In this document: positions 11,174 through 22,724 of the stretch, piece by piece
Layout: the number at the start of each line of letters is the position of its first letter
Position numbering within the stretch: position 1 is the stretch's first letter
NCBI GenBank assembly: GCA_003427395.1
Contig: BFEA01000849.1
Span: 418,720-470,949, forward strand
From: Chara braunii
Taxonomy: Eukaryota > Streptophyta > Charophyceae > Charales > Characeae
Direction: 5' to 3'
DNA: 52,230 bases
Translations under genes and position numbers: made by a program
Notes under the pieces: generated by a model
The model's input: the letters and a program-made list of their open reading frames with translations, nothing else
Databases searched by the model: none
What the model was told of the DNA's origin: nothing

Positions 11174-12075
11174 TGCAGCTTCTAGGCCGAGGCAGCAAAA
11201 AAGGGCCCTCGCCCGCCAACCTGAAAATTTTGCGCCTGCCCGAAGGCAGTGGGCCTCTAAGACAGAAAAAGGATGACAGTTGGTTACAGCAGCTGTGGGG
11301 CCAGGCCCTGGGCTTCGTGAGTACGATGTGGCCAAGGTCCTTGCGGCCAATCACAATGCAGTAAACAGCGGCAGTGACGAGGGGCAGTTGAACCCTCAAC
11401 CAACCATGCCCAGGGCACATTCGGGAAAGATGCCCTGGGCGCAGACTCTTGAATGGGCCTGAAGCTACTGGCCCTCGCACGCGTGCATCCAGGCTGATTC
11501 CAGCCAACCATATAGGAAAGTGCTGGCAAACATGAGCGCTGCTGCGCCGCTAGCCTGCATGCACACACGCTAGGAGCAGGGCGGCTGGAGGTGACTGCCC
11601 TGGGGGGGTGCAAGCAGAAAGATGCCTGGGCGTAGCTGGATGGGCAGCGGCCATAGCCAGGCTGCTTGCCGGTGGACGCTGGAAGTAGTCCTTGGTCATG
11701 AGGATACAGTGAGGGTGAGGAATGATTGGGTGCTTACCTGGTGATGGTGGTGTTGGTCGGTGAAGCTGAAGTCTCCATTCGTCATCTGGCAGCTGTATTT
11801 CATGAAGACCTGTTGAAGTCATAGTTTGGATAGGCTAGTGCATGGGTGCGGTCTGATCGTAGTCTGGGCGCCAGGCGCTATGTTAGGGGAGCGACACTGG
11901 ATACAATGATGATGGTGGCATGATGAGAGATGACATTGTCATTTGAGTTCATTGTTTTGCTCTTAATTGGTGTATACTTGGTGCATTCTACTCTTTGTTC
12001 GAGCCCATGGCTTTCTGGCTTTCAATGAGATGATGCAATTTGCTTTCTGTAATTGCATGGCTCAATTTCCTTTCA
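11174..12075 (+). repeat. LTR (3') related to the 8031/9739 family
   Basis: It starts near TGCAGCTTCTAGGCC and ends near AATTTCCTTTCA. It is co-linear with the 8031 and 9739 LTRs through shared blocks such as TCTGGGCGCC...GCGCTATGTTAGG and ATGACATTGTCATTTG. No PBS follows, so it is the 3' LTR of the truncated element or a partial copy. It has an antisense donor-like CAGGTAAGC at 11732-11740. Confidence 0.7.
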
Positions 12076-12600
12076 AATAGAAAAAAGGTAAAAAAAAGGG
12101 GGATGCTTCCTCACTGCTGCAAGCAGGCTCAAATGCTGGTCAACAATTTGTAATTTGGCCTAGTGATGATGCAAGTCGTGAATGTTCTGGGCTGTCTTCA
12201 GTTTCTTGTGCAGTCATTTGCAGATGACCCACATGGGCTGCGCCATGCAGGGCAACTTGCAAGTCACCCAAGGAACGCTCCACACATCCTGAGTTGCATC
12301 CCGAGCGGAGACTGCAGGTGTAATGAACCCAGTCTGGCAGATACTCATCAGTCGTCAAGCACCAGTAGTCTCATTACCTGCAGCAAAGTCTCCAATTATC
12401 GTGAAGTGGTATCTGAAACAGTATCTCATTACCATTAGACGAAGAGGGTGGAGGGGGATTAGACAGAGGAGAAGGTGGAAGAGATGATCAAAGATCACAC
12501 GAGTAATCCCATCAAACCCCACTCCTTCTCAGGGCTTCTTCCCTCTCCACGTCAACAACCAGTATATGATAACAAGTATAATAATCCTGATCACACAGTA

Positions 12601-12614
12601 GTGCCACGTGGCAC
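12601..12614. promoter_or_regulatory. G-box palindrome GTGCCACGTGGCAC
   Basis: A 14-bp perfect palindrome centred on CACGTG, the core bound by plant bZIP/bHLH factors. The identical palindrome is kept in the sister LTR at 27528-27541. Binding is inferred. Confidence 0.6.
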
Positions 12615-12779
12615 TCTTATCTCGTGAAGACCATGAAGACACAGCAGATTACAGTGACGACGTCAACCTCAGGTGAGTACCAGATCCCAATCATCCACAT
12701 ATCCCGATCTCCCTCCTCCTCGCAACCAGTCACCTCATGTAGACAGCGTGGTCATTGCCACGTCAGCAGTCAAGACAGG

Positions 12780-13072
12780 TGGCATGCGCCACCTCATCAA
12801 TGAAGACCAGTGGCACGCGCCACATCAGCAATGTAGACTAGTGGCAAGCGCCTCATCAGCATGCAATGTAGTCCAGAGGCAGCGCCACATCAATACGCAA
12901 TGTAGACCAGAAGCAGCGCCACATCAGCATGCAATGTAGACCAGAGGCAGCGCCACATCAGTATGCAATGTAGACAAGAGGCAGCACCACATCAGCATGC
13001 AATGTAGACCAGAGGCAGCGCCACATCAGCATGCAATGTAGACCAGAGGCAGCGCCACATCAGCATGCCTGG
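12780..13072. repeat. ~34-bp tandem repeat array inside the solo LTR
   Basis: About eight units carrying GCCACATCAGCATGCAATG and TAGACCAGAGGCA, several nearly identical. The reverse complement contains TGCTGATGTGGC, similar to the TGACGTGGC boxes near 28 kb. A shorter related array lies at 27280-27420 in the sister LTR. There are no unique spacers, so it is not a CRISPR array. Confidence 0.85.
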
Positions 13073-14150
13073 CGAATAATGCAGAACGTGCCAGCATGCC
13101 ATCGTCGTTTCCACAGTGCCTGCGCTCGCCAGCAACAATGCCAGCGTCTGGTCGAAGTCAAGCCAGCGTCCAAGCGGCATGGCAAGACTGAATGCTGACC
13201 TCCTCGAGGCCAGCCTTTAAGTAGCATTTGACGAGGCTGTCTGGCCTCGAGTCCTGTTCCCTCAGTCGTCCAGATTGCCTCACAGCTGAGGGCCCCGATT
13301 GTGTACAGTTGCAGACTTCCCCTTGGACCTGATGCTGTCTGGGTACCTGCATACAAACAAGTGTGTGTGCTTGACCGGCGGCCTGGGCTGGGTACCTTTG
13401 GACTTTGACTGTTGGCGTCATGACAGTTCACAAAAGTCAACTGTCACACGCCCAGGCCCTGAATCCTCTTGTGGAGTTTTTTTCCACGTTTTGGCCTGGG
13501 CTGAGGGCGGCCAAGTAGGCCCTCAGATTTCCACGAAACATATGGCATGGGTTATTGCACAGGGCTAAAATTTGCTCCTCAGCTATGAGCCTGTTTCCTA
13601 CTTTTGGCGGATTTTGCAGCTGCCTTCAGGCAACGAGCCCTTTCTCCTTTCTGCAAGAGTCCTGAATATCCCTTTTTACTGCTTGAATGGTCGCTAACGC
13701 CTGCCTTATTCATTGTGTTGCGCCATGGGAGGCAACCTGCAAGTCACCCAAGGAATGCTCTGATGCCGGGACGTCCAGGATTGCATCCCGAGCAGAGACT
13801 GCAGGGTTAAAATTTGCTCCCTCAGCTATCAGACTGTTTCGTACTTTTGGCTGATTCTGCAGCTGCATTGAGGCAACAAATCTGCGAGATTCCTGAATAT
13901 CCCTTTTTCACTTCGCTTTGGGTCGTTAACTCCTGCCTTATTCATTTAGTCAAAAGCTTGAGTGACAAAATTGAGAATAAATTCTCAATAATTAATTTTA
14001 TCGTTTGCATTGTCGATGCTCAACAGCGATCAGATGGACGAGCACGCATGGACGGGAAGACAGGGAAAGTTGTGCAGAGTGCACAACTGCATCATCTATG
14101 CAGGTTAGCCCATTCTGATCAAATGTCAGATGAGATCTGTTATAGTTTTC

Positions 14151-15506
14151 TGTTACGATCCTGGCCATTTCCAAAGTGCAAATTCACAAGGAAAGACAAT
14201 GCCACACAATTGCGAAAGAAATGAAAGCACTTGCAAAGAGATAGAGACCAAAGAAGAGAGAAAGAAGAAGAAGAAGAAGAAGAAGAAGAAGAAGAAGAAG
14301 AAGAAGAAGAAGAAGAAGAAGAAGAAGACGATGTACACCAGCAAGAATGATGAATCCCCCTTCTCTCTCCACCTTCCTCCTCCTCCCTGACTTCACTAAT
14401 CTCATTCTTCTTCCAAATAATAATAATAACAATGAGTGGATGCACCAGAATCAATATCCGAAGTTCCCTCTTACTACTAGCACAATGATAGGTCCAGCAT
14501 AGCCATGGCCCCCCCCTTCTTCTGCCTCTCACATGCCAAGGCTATGGCGGACTACTAAGGGCTTTGCCGTCTTGTGCAAAGGACAACACAAAGCAGCTAT
14601 GTCGCTGCTCATCAGGTGGCCATGCCTGACTCTGCCGCCAGCTTCCTTGGTGCGGCACTACCCCAACTGGGGCCTTCCAGATGCAGCGCCTATCGAGGTG
14701 ATGAAGATGGTGTCCACCATAGCCAGGTAGGTACCTGGCCACTCTCCTCCTCTTCCCCCTTCTTCCTCCTCCTCAGGCTGGGCTGCTCGCTTTAGCCAGG
14801 CTGAGCGCCCAGCTCCTTCGTCAACCTCCCAGGCAATGCTCCCAGTCCAGCGCTTGGCTCAAGCAGTATGTCGCCAATCCTTGCACACCACAAATGAAGA
14901 GAAGCTACTTGCTCCTCCAGAAGATATAGCAGCCTATTGCCTCTTGGGCGGTGACTTCCCAGGCCGCGCGGCCTCCCAGCAACCGGTACCTCCTCCCTTT
15001 CGAAGGGAAACATCATTGCAGGCTCTTATATCGTCCATACACGCCCTAGACTCGGGCTACTTGGACTGGTACCGGCTCACCTCTAGCCTACCGCTACTGG
15101 ACCTCCAAAAATGCCAACTTTTTGTCGTCTTCTGCTCGGCCTCGAGTACCCAACACTTCTACCACTACTTGAGTAGTACCGGCCTACCTGCTACTTGAGT
15201 GTTTTCGCTGCTCTTAAGTGTTGTGGGCCTACCCCCGCTACTTGAGTGTTTTTCCCACTGCAACCCTCAAAGTCAAGACCACGGGTAAGTAACGGCCCTG
15301 CGGGGCCTCCAAACCAACAAGTACTGTGGGGGTCACACATAAACTCAGGCCGACAAGCACTCAGACAGGCACGCAGACCAGCAGGCATGCACACACACAG
15401 ACTAGAAATTACAGCAGAATGCGGGAATCTCAGCAAGGCATACATTCCAGCGGCAAATCCCAGAAATGAGCAGTGTTCTCAGCCTGTGTTTTGGCAGGTC
15501 ATTACA
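14151..15506 (-). repeat. 3' LTR of Element I
   Basis: A 1356-bp LTR, uninterrupted, and therefore the reference for the disrupted partner at 22377-26416. It includes a (GAA)n tract at about 14262-14328. A minus-strand GATATAAGAG near 15027-15036 could be a TATA box. A plus-strand (antisense) CAGGTAGGTAC sits near 14725. Confidence 0.88.
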
Positions 15507-15519
15507 TTATCCCCCTCTC
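15507..15519 (-). promoter_or_regulatory. polypurine tract of Element I
   Basis: The minus strand reads GAGAGGGGGATAA directly before the LTR start TGTAATGACC, the expected plus-strand primer position. Confidence 0.85.
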
Positions 15520-15550
15520 AAGAGCGAGGTCCCTTCGAGCAAGTAATTCA

Positions 15551-17050
15551 TTAAGAGTCGGTACAAAATGCATCATAGGCATAGATCAGAAAGAGAGTTC
15601 CGGTATAACCGTGAGGAGTAAATGTTGCAGAAAACTTCGCAGTCTGTCCATCAGCGATTTGTCGTTCATAAGCTTTAATAACACGGGGAGCATTCTTTAG
15701 CAGTTCTTTTCGGTCGATCCAGTAGAACGCATTCAACATGTGATAAAGGAAGTGAACTTTATACTGTCTGTTTCTCCCTCTTTCTTCATGGGAAACAATT
15801 CTGTCTATTTCGTGATCACTGTTGATGACACGAGGAATCATAGGATCTCCGAAAGGAAAAGTCTCATCAACAATGAGGGGAAACAGTTTGGATGCGTGAA
15901 TGAATGGATACGTACACAGATGAGGTGGTATGACGATCACCTACGAAGGACCAAATTTGTCATGTCCTACCACCTTTAGAACCTGCCAAGGGCCATAGTA
16001 CAATGGAAGAAGCTTTTGTGATACTCCCTTTTCTTCGGAAAGTTCAGACATCTTGATCCAGACATAACTTCCTACTTCAACATTCCCTTCTTTGCGCGAC
16101 TTGTTAGCATGCGTGATCACGACATGCTGGCGCTTGTTCATCGCTGCAATAGAGCAAGCGTGCATACTTGGCATTGTAGCCAGGCATGCCAGGCGTTAGA
16201 CCAAGTAACCGATTGGAGAACAAATATGAGAGAGGATTGTGCAACCGCAACCGTATTGCATTTAATTTGGTGTCACGTCAGTTGCGGAGTGAATGGAGTT
16301 GTTATTCAACCCTTTTACTTTGTGTAACTCCTTGTCGCACGTGTTCTGATCGGGAACAATTAATTCACGAAGAAGTTGAATGACGGTCTGGTTGATTTCC
16401 TCGGCCAAGGGGTGTCGACCAGAAGTCATGTCCAATTTAATGTCGTCGGTCTGAGAGGTGAAGTCCTTCCAATCAGTACTAATGAACCTGGTGTCCCGAC
16501 CACTCACATGAGTTTTCGGGGGGCCATACTGCAGAACGTACCGCTGGTGAAATTCTTCAATCACGAGCTCAATTGGTGCATGAGGAGGTAAAGGAATCAA
16601 GTTCAGAAGCTTAGAAAAACGATCCACGATGACCATGAGTTGTGAATGTCCTCCCTCACTCACCTTTCCCATGTCTGTGAAATCGATAGAAACCAACTCA
16701 CCAGGTCCATCAGAAAAGGGGAGCGGTTTCAGCAGGCCATAAGGCTTATGCCTATGGACCTTGGTCCTTTGATAGACTTGACATTCTGCGATAAAGTTTT
16801 GAGCGAATCCCTTAATTTCCGATCAATCAAATTGCTGCAAAAGACTTTTGTAATTCTTCTCAAAGTCGAAGTGTCCGCTCCGACTATGTGCCAAATCCAA
16901 GAAGTGAGTTAGGAGAGGTGCATGGTTGGGTAACCGATCAAACTTCCCGTAGCGTCGGAAGACAAGACCCCTGCACTTGTGAAAATCAGGCTGACCATGA
17001 GTGTCAGCCTTCATCTGCTCGAGGATGCGACTAAGGTCCGGATCCTTAGA
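15551..17050 (-). pseudogene. integrase with C-terminal tail (Element I), broken
   Basis: Four successive minus-strand frames cover an integrase. The zinc region is at 17014-16823 (HSRSGHFDFEKN keeps a conserved His). The core is at 16696-16262 with Asp in VSIDFTDMG (residue 5), Asp in GRDTRFIS (residue 68) and Glu near residue 100 (AEEINQT), so the D,D,E triad is still readable. The C-terminal module is at 16174-15941 (GSYVWIKMSEL, LLPLYYGPWQVLKVVG). The tail is at 15940-15551 (YPFIHASKLFP, then a chromodomain-like segment ending in YERQIADGQ). Breaks between the frames mean no full-length product. Family length and order are normal for plant gypsy integrases. Confidence 0.9.
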
Positions 17051-17239
17051 AGTGTGCTCGACCAGATCCTCTCAGGTTTCCTTCGGAGGTCATATGAGCT
17101 CACGAGGCAAGTCAAAAACTCAGGATGACGAGACAAAGCATGAGCAATACGATTATAACAACCTTTTTGGTGTTTCAATTCAGAAGTGTATACATCAATG
17201 TCATGCAGCCAGCCGGTCAGCGTCGAACAAAGATCAGTT

Positions 17240-18480
17240 TGCGTTTTGATCCACTACAAGGTTTGATGATCTGAGTAAACCTTAAAGTGACGACCCAAGA
17301 GGTAGTGCTTCCAATGCGCTAGCGCCTCTCACAAGGCATAAAGCTCACACATATATGTGGAGGTAGCTACCTTGTGGTTGGGCATGCGTTTGTTGTAATA
17401 TTCGAGCGGACGCAGACCATCACCATGATCTTGTTGCAACACTGTGTCAATCCCATACTGACTTAATTTGTAGTGACTACGAATGTGAGGTTGGAATCCG
17501 CAATGCGGAGCACATAATGACTTACCAAAGCTTCTTTCGAAGCTTGAAATGCAGTCTCACACTTCTCACACCATGCATTAGTGACATTTTCGCTTGTTAG
17601 TATCGACAGTGGGTGAGCAATGACATAAAATTTGGGTACAAACTTCCAGTAATACGAAGCCAAACCAAGAAAGGAACGTAGTTCGCATACATTCATCGGT
17701 TAAGGCCACTTTCGTATGACCTCCACCTTGGTTGCCTCAGGCTCAAGGTCGTTTGCAGACAACCGGTGCCCAAGATAGATGACGTTGTTCCTTCCAAACT
17801 CGGATTTCTCTAAGTTGAGGTGCAACTTCGCCTCCTTGAGAACCTCAAAAACTTCCTCAAGGTGCTTGACGTGCTCTTCCATGGACTTGCTGAGAATCAT
17901 GATGTCATCGAGGTAAATGACAATAAACCTGTTGAGCTGATGGTGAAAAACCTTCTGCATGAGACTTTGAAATGTGGCTGGTGCATTTGTGAGACCGAAG
18001 GGCATCACGATAAATTCGTACAGCCCATCGTGTGCCTTGAACACAGTTTTGTGCTGGTCGATCGGATCAACTTCAATCTGATGGTAGCCAGACTTGAGGT
18101 CGATCTTGGAGAAGACTTTGCACCCACCTGCAGCGTCTCGCAAATCATCTTTGTGTGGCAAGGGGTAAGCATTATTTCTAGTGATATGGTTTAGGCCACG
18201 ATAGTCAATGCACATCCAAAGTTTGCCTCCTTTCTTTGACACAAATAGGACAGGTGCACCGAACTCAGACTCACTAGGCCTAATCCATCCACGATCAATC
18301 ATGCCATCAATTTGTATTCTCAGCTCCTCCAACTTGCTTTGCCCCATACGGTAGACACAAACCTTTGGAGGACAATCCTACTATCTCGATCTTTTGTTCG
18401 ACCCAACGCTCGGGTAGTCCACGAGGTTCAACCAACACTTCCAGAAAACGATCTAGTAAACGACGAATGTTTGCTGGGAC
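17240..18480 (-). pseudogene. reverse transcriptase and RNase H (Element I), broken
   Basis: The RT frame (18347-17700) has WIRPSESEFGAPVLFV, CIDYRGLN, KIDLKSGYHQI (catalytic Asp 83), [13 protein letters not shown] and YLDDI (Asp 147 and 148), so the polymerase active site is intact. A single in-frame stop follows KWP at 17700-17702, after which the same frame resumes (ELRSFLGLASYYWKF) through the connection. At 17463-17465 a frameshift and stop destroy the TTDAS motif that starts RNase H. The remaining RNase H is readable with further stops down to about 17250 (YLLGRHFKVYSDH). The polymerase domain is therefore close to intact and RNase H is dead. Confidence 0.93.
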
Positions 18481-19390
18481 TTCTAGTGGAGTATCATTCT
18501 CGTCGGGAGAGAGAAATCGGTTTGAGAATTTACAGCAATAACAACCGAATTTGAAGTAGTTGGATTATAAGTAGATGGAGTAGAAGTAGAGATATTTTTC
18601 GAGGTAGAAAACACAACAAAAGTAGAAGGCACATGGATAGGCTTTACAAAGGCTACATGCACATGCTCACCTTCTTTGTGTGTGCGCACTGACCTGAAAA
18701 ATTTATTCGCACTTAAAAGAGTCACTGGGACTTGCGCGTCTCGTCCAACAAGACGGTACACTCGTTCCTCTTGGCGTCACACACCACAAACTGAGTATCC
18801 GCCCACGTGGTCCTTAGACAATGGGCCTTTAACCAGCCCAGACCAATGACCGCGTCGAAGGGACACTTGTCGAGGACATAGAAATTCAACTCATGTGTGA
18901 CAGTGCCAAAGGTGACGCGCACACCTTTGACAACATGTGTTGAGGTGACAACGTCTTGGTTGCCTACCTAGGCCTGACAAGGGTTCTGCAATTCCACTTT
19001 CTTCATTCGTAGGCCCGCCTTACGAATCTCGTTAGGAGAAAAGAAGTTAGTTGTGGAACAATTATCAATCAAGACGTAGATGTATCGGCGGTTGATGAAC
19101 AACTTAAAGAAGATCAGCTCTACAACCCCTCGAACACAGCGCTGCTGCTTGAGCTGTAGCCAATGTTCCAGGTGAGAATGAAAGTTCACTTCCTTAGTCT
19201 CCTCCCAAGACTCAGTGTAAAGTACTTGGACTGCAGCAACCTTGGCTTCGACATCGGTTCGGACTTTAAGAGCAGGTTGTTGATCAGATTCAGCCTCCTT
19301 GGAGGGACCTGCAATTGACTGTTCAAGTTCTCTTCTTGCAGAGAGTGCTGATAACTCTTCTACGCCCTCTGCCTGTGTCCCTCCAAACGG
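18480..19390 (-). pseudogene. retroviral-type aspartic protease region (Element I), degenerate
   Basis: The minus-strand frame 19396-18968 ends in YVLIDNCSTTNFF. The family motif there is normally D-S/T-G-A/S, so the catalytic Asp is kept but the next two residues are changed. The following frame (18922-18722) has FDAVIGLGWLKAHC, matching the second conserved protease block. A further frame (18761-18483) probably links to RT. Altered active-site residues plus stops make activity unlikely. Confidence 0.8.
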
Positions 19391-21053
19391 TAACAATCCT
19401 GCACACCGTGCCCAGGCTTTTCACAATGCAAGCACACATGCAGTTTAGATATTCTTTCTTATTTTTTTGACTGATGCAGAGGGTTTCCCAAGGCTTGGTG
19501 GAAACATCCTCTAACGTCTCAGGAATCTTTGCATTCTTGGGGAGGTGTGTTATGGTTCCCTTACCTGAACTGCAGTTTGGCCTCTTGCCTGAAGCCGTCT
19601 TTCTAAAGGTATTGTATTTTTCTTCGTCATTCATGTCAGACTCAAGGGCTGATATAGAACAACCCACTCCGGAGTCCGACTCTAGGTTGTCATCTAGAGA
19701 TATATCATCCGCATAGCGGCATATGACAGGTCCTCAGCCTCTGGATGTTCATGCAGAGCAAGGTGGTTGCTGCTTCCTAACCGCTTGCGTCGTAAAGTTT
19801 TACCTGAAGCTGGTGTCTTTGCACGCCTGGCGAGGTCTTTGGCCTCTAGGTTGACTAGATTCGATAAGAGCTCTCGCCAAGTCGTATGTTCCTTGATTGA
19901 TATCCGGAAGACACAATCTTCGGCGGCCACTCCAATTACTACATCCATGCAAGACACGTGAGTCCATCTAGGTTTGGAGTAGAACAAACTAGTCAAATGT
20001 TGTTTCAAAGCCTGCATGGCCCTTGAGGGCCTCAAGTTTCATCCTTGCCTTGAGTGCAGCGTGCTTATTTTGATACTGCGCGATGAGAAGGTCCTCAAGA
20101 GTATGTACAGGAGTCACTTTCAGCCAGTCAGTCAGGTCAAGTATTTCATAACCTGCACTAACAACTTGGAGTTCAATAAAACTCTATATGACGGGCTCAA
20201 TATTTGTGCCCATGATCATACTTCGGTCTTCCTGTGGTGTTCGTAGTACCTCGAAGTATGAGCGCATGGAGCTGATCCAAGAGGTGATATCCCCCTTCCC
20301 GTCGTACCTGGACGACATTGTGGCCGCCCTCTTGTCCACCATGGGACCGCTGTATTGTACGCCTGTAGGAACTGCGGCGTTTTCGACTGGTGACCCTGTA
20401 TTTGGGACTGGGCCAAGTGCAGAACAGCCGACATTGCTGCTTGAAGAGGTGGCGCCGGTTCCTACGCTCGTCACAGTTTCACTTGATCTCTGCATGAGGA
20501 CTGTGTTAGGGGGAAAGATAGGGACAGCAGCTGGACGAGGATTAGGAGGACGAGGGATGGTCAATTGGGCCTGTTTGAGGCCTACAATCTCAACCTGCAA
20601 CTCTTTGTTCTGCCGCTCTAGAACTGTCACACGTGACTCAAGATCTTCCAAGATCTGCATTTGAACCAAGGCGGCTATGACAGCAGCGAGCTTCTCTTTG
20701 AACCGTGCATCACCTATCTCCGGAACAGTGAGGAGAGCCATTTCGGCAGCAATACTGGTTGGTTTAGCTGCTGCCTCTGACTCCCTCTCTCTCTGTACTG
20801 CATCCTCATAAAGTTTATGAAAGAACAGTTTCTCACTCTCATCCACTGCGTCCAGCATGGTCTGCCATTGGGCAGATGAGATGTCTGCCATGCTGGAGGA
20901 TGGGGTGTCAGTAGATCTCTCAAGAGGGGCCCGCTTTTTGCTCACGTTTGGACGAACACTCCTCTTCCTCTTCCTCACACTTTCGAAAAGAACACCTTCT
21001 CTCTCCCTTCTCTCTCCCTTCTCTCTCTTTCCGCTTCTGCACATGCCTCTCAA
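19391..21053 (-). pseudogene. gag (Element I) with CCHC zinc knuckle, frameshifted
   Basis: The first frame runs from 21053 to 20184. After a basic N-terminus it contains MADISSAQWQTMLDAVDESE, a long predicted coiled coil around LEDLESRVTVLERQNKELQV, and then YDGKGDITSWISSMRSYFEV, a capsid-like block. The frame is lost at 20184. Later frames (20035-19694 and 19667-19323) continue Gag-like helices. A zinc knuckle CLHCEKPGHGVQDC (C-x2-C-x4-H-x4-C) is encoded at 19434-19393 in yet another frame. Gag would form the particle and bind RNA, but this copy is broken. Confidence 0.85.
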
Positions 21054-22293
21054 TACTAGAGATAGATAGCTCAGATAAAAAAATAAAAATAAATCACAAA
21101 AGAGAAGGTAGAACTCCTAGTTGGAGCGACAATTCATTTGGACTACAGAACGACATCCACACGAAAGAATAAAATAAATAAATAAATTCAAAGAGAGGTC
21201 TGACTCAACGAATGGGTCTGGTCAGATCAGACTGGAGATCCCCTCTTGTCTAACCCAACATGGAACATGTACCACAAATAAGTCAGACGAAACAACTGAC
21301 TGAAGCAATGGAGATTTCGAGGGGTGCAGACGGTCGTCGTGCCAGACACGGGGCAGTGTTTGAGAACATGCAGTAAGACCAATCAAGATCCCCTTGAAAG
21401 GAATGTCCCTACGAGCCATGTGTCACCCCAGTTTCAGCACAGCAAAGTAATGCAACTGACGGCGACTGATTTGGGGCCGAAGGATCCTATCCCATTGGGC
21501 CTGGTCCCACTGAGTCCCGAAGGGTCCCAAGTAGGTCGTGGACCAGGACCAATCAAAAGGGTGTCCCAAGACGGTCCCGAACTGCCAACCTCCAGCAAGA
21601 ACCTACTCCTACCACCGTTCAGGAGTGAAAAGACAATTCCCTGTACAAAGATATGTCATTGAGAACAAGATACATCATTCATCCATCCATCCATCAGGTG
21701 ACAAAGCAATCCACATGCTCACACACACAACCAAGACCGCTGAGAAGAGGAAAAGAGCCCAGCACACCCCAACAGGCCATGAAGCACCAAGCAACCTCCC
21801 GTGGACATACCCCAGTCACATGACACTTACCTGTGAGGTCTGGCCTCCAAAAATGAAATAACGACTCTCCTCCCTCTCTCATAGGTCCTCCTGACTCCTA
21901 GCGACCACTACACGAAGTGTCCTAGCATGACTAAGAGGGCTCTTCTACACCCATGTTACAACGCCGGATCCTTCGTCGATGTTGAAGACCAAAGTAGCAA
22001 CTTGCAGCTCTTCAATGCAGATATGGCAGCCTCCGGTCAAGTCTCCCTCTTTAGGGGAATCCCATAAGTCACTCAATGTCTTCTTGAAGTCCAGATTCCA
22101 GGTGCGAGTACCTCTCACTCTCTACTCGCTCTCGCTCACTTCAATCAGCCTCCTTTGTGTCTCGCCACCCCGTACAATCACTCAAGCAACCTGGTCAGGT
22201 CTGATGTTGACCCTACAGGACCTAACCAGGTCGGGGCAGCATCCACATACCTCGCTCCCCTTCTTAACCCTAACTTCCAACCCTAATCCGAGA

Positions 22294-22313
22294 TTAGGTT
22301 AGCCCTAACCTAA
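22294..22313. promoter_or_regulatory. perfect 9-bp inverted repeat, 2-base loop
   Basis: TTAGGTTAG-CC-CTAACCTAA is a perfect hairpin. Outer arms CTAATCCGA and TTCGGAATTAG extend the pairing with one bulge. It lies about 50 bases from the PBS in the leader, where packaging or dimerisation structures occur in retroelements. Confidence 0.6.
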
Positions 22314-22361
22314 TTCGGAATTAGTGTTAGTAGTTCAACACCTCTCACCAGCTAGTAAGTC

Positions 22362-22375
22362 CGTTCCGATACGAA
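22362..22375 (-). promoter_or_regulatory. primer-binding site of Element I (diverged)
   Basis: The minus strand reads TTCGTATCGGAACG directly after the 5' LTR. It keeps GTATCGGA of the initiator-Met tRNA complement, with a substitution on each side. Confidence 0.7.
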
Positions 22376-22724
22376 ATGTTACGATCCTGGTCATTTCCAA
22401 AGTGCAACTTCACAAGGAAAGATAATGCCACCCAATTGCGAAAGAAATGAAAGTTCTTGTAAAGAGATAGAGACCAACGAAGAGAGAAAGAAGAAGAAGA
22501 AGAAGAAGAAGAAGAAGAAGAAGAAGAAGAAGAAGAAGAAGAAGATGTACACCAGCAAGACCAATGACAAATCCCCCTCCTCTCTCCACCTTCCTCCTCC
22601 TCCTTGACTTCGCCAATCTTATTCTTCTTTCAAATAATAATAATAACAATGACTGGATGAACCAGAATCAATATCCGAAGTTCCCTCTTACGCCTAGCAC
22701 AATGATAGGTCCACCATAGCCATG

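Larger units (their letters stand above)
12319..13559 (-). mobile_element. solo LTR with 4-bp target duplication CAGG
   Basis: Read on the minus strand it starts TGCAATAACCC and ends GGTTCATTACA. It is flanked by CAGG at 12315-12318 and 13560-13563. It is the inverted counterpart of the LTR at 26744-27841, which has a PBS and therefore fixes the orientation. No internal retroelement sequence adjoins it, so it arose by LTR-LTR recombination. It carries a G-box palindrome and a 34-bp repeat array. Confidence 0.88.
12240..13948. repeat. tandem ~242-bp host repeat (modules R2-R1-R2-R1) interrupted by a solo LTR
   Basis: Module R2 (GCGCCATG...GAGACTGCAGG) occurs at 12240-12318 and 13721-13806. 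Module R1 (TAAAATTTGCTCC...GCCTTATTCATT) occurs at 13566-13709 and 13807-13948. The solo LTR sits exactly at the R2/R1 junction of the first unit, and the second unit preserves the uninterrupted junction at about 13797-13812. The repeat itself has no coding content. Confidence 0.8.
21054..22376 (-). other. 5' leader of Element I between PBS and gag
   Basis: About 1.3 kb without a convincing ORF, unusually long for a leader. It includes a perfect sense-strand splice donor CAGGTAAGT at 21833-21825, GGTCCC-rich DNA at 21470-21590 and a strong hairpin at 22294-22313. An intron in the leader is possible but unproven. Confidence 0.6.

Noticed and set aside
12780-13072. Repeat array as a CRISPR
   Set aside because: Units are contiguous 34-bp tandem copies without unique spacers, inside a eukaryotic LTR. 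No cas-like gene nearby.
14130-14532. Poly-Lys or poly-Ser ORFs in the Element I LTR
   Set aside because: They derive from the GAA tract. The matching LTR copy shows a different tract length.
17700-18347. Standalone reverse transcriptase of a bacterial retron or DGR type
   Set aside because: Motifs and neighbours (protease, RNase H, integrase, LTRs, PBS) are plainly Ty3/gypsy.
22262-22313. Interstitial telomere repeat (CCCTAA-like words)
   Set aside because: Only isolated CCCTAA words, not a tandem array of TTTAGGG. The hairpin accounts for part of it.
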